Shown here piece by piece: positions 5,370 through 8,015 of a stretch of 8,015 bases of DNA (position 1 is its first letter; each line of letters opens with the position of its first letter). The stretch spans positions 1 to 8,015 of the forward strand of contig URWP01000122.1 of assembly GCA_900551645.1 (NCBI GenBank), in the 5' to 3' direction. Below the pieces are notes generated by a model. It worked only from the letters and a program-made list of their open reading frames with translations. It did not search any database and had not been told where the DNA came from. This stretch comes from an uncultured Bacteroides sp. (GTDB lineage Bacteria; Bacteroidota; Bacteroidia; Bacteroidales; Bacteroidaceae). The position numbers were made by a program, and so were the translations under genes.

Positions 5370-8015
5370 ATGAAAGAAAACATAAAGAAAGTATTGCTGT
5401 TAGGTTCCGGAGCTTTGAAAATCGGTGAAGCCGGTGAGTTCGACTATTCCGGTTCACAGGCTCTGAAGGCGTTGAAGGAAGAAGGTATCGAGACTGTCCT
5501 TATTAATCCGAACATCGCTACCGTGCAGACCTCTGAGGGGGTTGCCGACAAGATTTATTTCCTTCCGGTGACTCCGTATTTCGTAGAAAAGGTGATTGCC
5601 AAGGAACGTCCGGACGGTGTGCTTCTGTCTTTCGGTGGACAGACGGCATTGAACTGCGGTGTCGCTCTGTATAAGGCAGGTATTTTCGAAAAGTATGATA
5701 CACGTGTACTGGGTACACCGGTACAGGCCATCATGGATACGGAAGACCGTGAGCTTTTCGTGAAGAAGCTGGATGAAATCAATGTGAAGACTATCAAGAG
5801 TGAAGCGGTAGAAAACATTGAGGATGCCCGTCGTGCTGCCAAGGAATTGGGATATCCGGTCATTATCCGTGCTGCTTATGCATTGGGAGGACTGGGGTCT
5901 GGCTTCTGCGACAATGAAGAAGAACTGAACGTACTGGCCGAGAAAGCTTTCTCTTTCTCTCCGCAGGTATTGGTGGAAAAGAGTCTGAAAGGCTGGAAGG
6001 AAGTGGAATACGAGGTTGTTCGTGACCGTTTTGATAACTGTATTACTGTATGTAATATGGAAAACTTCGACCCGTTGGGTATCCATACCGGTGAGTCTAT
6101 CGTTATCGCTCCTTCGCAGACATTGACTAACAGTGAATATCATAAATTGCGTGAATTGGCTATCCGTATTATCCGTCACGTAGGTATCATCGGTGAATGT
6201 AACGTACAGTATGCTTTCGACCCAGAATCAGAAGATTACCGTGTTATCGAGGTGAATGCCCGTTTGAGCCGTTCTTCAGCCTTGGCTTCCAAGGCTACCG
6301 GTTATCCGTTGGCTTTCGTTGCCGCTAAGTTGGGCTTGGGGTACGGCTTGTTCGACCTGAAGAACTCGGTTACAAAGACCACTTCTGCTTTCTTTGAACC
6401 TGCATTGGACTATGTGGTTTGTAAGATTCCTCGCTGGGATTTGGGTAAGTTCCACGGTGTAGACCGTGAGTTGGGCTCATCCATGAAATCAGTAGGTGAA
6501 GTCATGGCCATCGGACGTACTTTTGAAGAAGCTATCCAGAAAGGCTTGCGTATGATTGGTCAAGGGATGCACGGTTTCGTGGAAAACAAGGAACTGCAGA
6601 TTGCCGATGTAGACAAGGCGTTACGTGAACCGACTGATAAGCGTATCTTTGTTATCTCGAAAGCAATGCGTGCCGGTTATACAGTAGACCAGATTCATGA
6701 ACTGACGAAGATTGACAAATGGTTCCTCGACAAGCTGATGAACATCATGCAGACTTCGATGGAACTCCAACAATGGGGAAATAACCATACACAACTTTCA
6801 CAGTTGCCGAATGAACTGCTGATGAAGGCAAAACGTCAGGGGTTCTCCGACTTCCAGATAGCCCGTGCCATCGGTTATCAGGGAGATATGGAAGACGGTA
6901 GTCTGGCTATCCGTAATCATCGTAAACAGCAGGGTATTGTTCCGGTAGTGAAACAGATTGATACCTTGGCAGCCGAATATCCGGCACAGACCAACTACCT
7001 GTATTTGACTTACAGTGGCGTAGACAACGATGTACATTATCTGGGTGACCACAAATCTATCGTCGTACTTGGTTCGGGGGCTTACCGTATCGGTTCATCG
7101 GTAGAATTCGACTGGTGTGGTGTTCAGGCCTTGAATACTATCCGTCAGGAAGGTTACCGTTCGGTAATGATTAATTATAATCCGGAAACCGTATCTACCG
7201 ACTACGATATGTGTGACCGCCTGTATTTCGACGAGTTGACTTTCGAACGTGTCATGGATATTCTGGAACTGGAAAATCCGCACGGTGTCATCGTTTCTAC
7301 CGGTGGACAGATTCCGAATAACCTGGCCATGCGTCTGGACGCACAGCATGTGAACATTCTCGGTACTTCTGCCAAGAGCATTGACAATGCCGAAGACCGT
7401 GACAAGTTCTCGGCTATGCTGGACCGTATCGGTGTGGACCAGCCGGAATGGAGTGCATTGACTTCTATGGAAGACATCAATGCCTTCATCGAGAAAGTAG
7501 GATTCCCGGTACTGGTACGTCCGTCATATGTACTTTCAGGAGCTGCCATGAACGTATGTTCCAACCAGGAAGAATTGGAGCGCTTCCTGAAACTGGCTGC
7601 CAATGTTTCCAAGAAACATCCGGTGGTGGTAAGCCAGTTCATCGAACACGCCAAGGAAGTGGAAATGGATGCTGTTGCTCAGAACGGTGAAATCATCTGC
7701 TATGCTATCAGTGAACACATCGAATTTGCAGGTGTGCATTCAGGTGATGCTACTATCCAGTTCCCGCCTCAGAAACTGTATGTAGAGACTGTACGCCGTA
7801 TCAAACGTATTTCCCGTCAGATTGCAAAAGAGCTGAACATTTCAGGTCCGTTCAACATCCAGTTCCTGGCACGTGAGAACGATATCAAAGTAATCGAATG
7901 TAACCTGCGTGCCAGCCGTTCGTTCCCGTTCGTCAGCAAGGTGCTGAAGCTGAACTTTATCGAACTGGCTACCAAGGTGATGTTGGGCTTGCCGGTAGAA
8001 AAACCGGAAAAGAAC
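5370..8015 (+). CDS. carB: Carbamoyl-phosphate synthetase large subunit, 3' truncated by window edge
   Basis: CarB makes carbamoyl phosphate from bicarbonate, two ATP and ammonia delivered by CarA. The frame is open from ATG 5370 to the window end, giving 882 residues of an expected 1070 or so. The first synthetase unit shows GEAGEFDYSG, Arg167, the ATP loop ALGGLGSG (171-178) and metal ligands in IEVNARLSRSSALASKATG (Glu294, Asn296). An oligomerisation region follows (about 390-550), including PTDKRIF. The second unit starts near VVLGSGAYRIGSSVEFDW (about 565) and has NPETVSTDYDMCDRLYF, RPSYVLSG and IECNLRASRSFPFVSKV. The rest of the second unit and the regulatory domain are outside. Many stretches match animal CAD/CPS1 better than E. 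coli CarB, for example INPNIATVQTS and PAQTNYLYLTY. No frameshift or lost catalytic residue was seen. The start gives the standard N-terminus; an AT-rich stretch, not a Shine-Dalgarno, precedes it. Confidence 0.97.
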   Translation, partial: MKENIKKVLLLGSGALKIGEAGEFDYSGSQALKALKEEGIETVLINPNIATVQTSEGVADKIYFLPVTPYFVEKVIAKERPDGVLLSFGGQTALNCGVALYKAGIFEKYDTRVLGTPVQAIMDTEDRELFVKKLDEINVKTIKSEAVENIEDARRAAKELGYPVIIRAAYALGGLGSGFCDNEEELNVLAEKAFSFSPQVLVEKSLKGWKEVEYEVVRDRFDNCITVCNMENFDPLGIHTGESIVIAPSQTLTNSEYHKLRELAIRIIRHVGIIGECNVQYAFDPESEDYRVIEVNARLSRSSALASKATGYPLAFVAAKLGLGYGLFDLKNSVTKTTSAFFEPALDYVVCKIPRWDLGKFHGVDRELGSSMKSVGEVMAIGRTFEEAIQKGLRMIGQGMHGFVENKELQIADVDKALREPTDKRIFVISKAMRAGYTVDQIHELTKIDKWFLDKLMNIMQTSMELQQWGNNHTQLSQLPNELLMKAKRQGFSDFQIARAIGYQGDMEDGSLAIRNHRKQQGIVPVVKQIDTLAAEYPAQTNYLYLTYSGVDNDVHYLGDHKSIVVLGSGAYRIGSSVEFDWCGVQALNTIRQEGYRSVMINYNPETVSTDYDMCDRLYFDELTFERVMDILELENPHGVIVSTGGQIPNNLAMRLDAQHVNILGTSAKSIDNAEDRDKFSAMLDRIGVDQPEWSALTSMEDINAFIEKVGFPVLVRPSYVLSGAAMNVCSNQEELERFLKLAANVSKKHPVVVSQFIEHAKEVEMDAVAQNGEIICYAISEHIEFAGVHSGDATIQFPPQKLYVETVRRIKRISRQIAKELNISGPFNIQFLARENDIKVIECNLRASRSFPFVSKVLKLNFIELATKVMLGLPVEKPEKN

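Noticed and set aside
5454..6179. 241-codon minus-strand ORF inside carB
   Set aside because: It is fully antisense to conserved carB motifs and has the composition of a shadow frame.

Overview
The window looks like chromosome from a Bacteroidales gut bacterium (Bacteroides, Phocaeicola or a close relative). The reasons are TAnnTTTG-type promoter -7 boxes, starts with little or no Shine-Dalgarno sequence, moderate GC with AT-rich gaps, and a PA14-containing GH3 glycosidase typical of Bacteroidota polysaccharide degradation. Genus is an inference.

Layout: (1) 3-1514, the C-terminal two thirds or so of a GH3 beta-glycosidase whose start lies outside the window, closed by an intrinsic terminator. 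(2) 1616-1789, a minus-strand tRNA-Thr (anticodon CGU) with encoded CCA, its own promoter and its own terminator. (3) 1884-2278, a plus-strand promoter and a leader of about 360 nt with a terminator-like hairpin plus U-tract, a second long hairpin and a possible 13-codon upstream ORF. (4) 2279-8015, a tightly spaced plus-strand set: a long, divergent PurF-family amidotransferase/phosphoribosyltransferase, carA (carbamoyl-phosphate synthetase small subunit) and carB (large subunit, cut off by the window end after 882 codons). An inverted and tandem repeat element lies between carA and carB.

CarA hydrolyses glutamine and channels ammonia to CarB, which makes carbamoyl phosphate for pyrimidines and arginine. 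The PurF-like protein also takes ammonia from glutamine and has a PRPP-binding motif, so the cluster groups glutamine-dependent nucleotide-precursor enzymes. The GH3 gene and the tRNA are separate transcription units.

Most of the window is ordinary housekeeping content. The points worth a second look are the CAD/CPS1-like (eukaryote-like) character of CarA and CarB, the atypical motifs of the PurF-like protein, the leader with its possible attenuator, and the carA-carB repeat hairpin. I see no CRISPR array, insertion sequence, phage gene or defence system.
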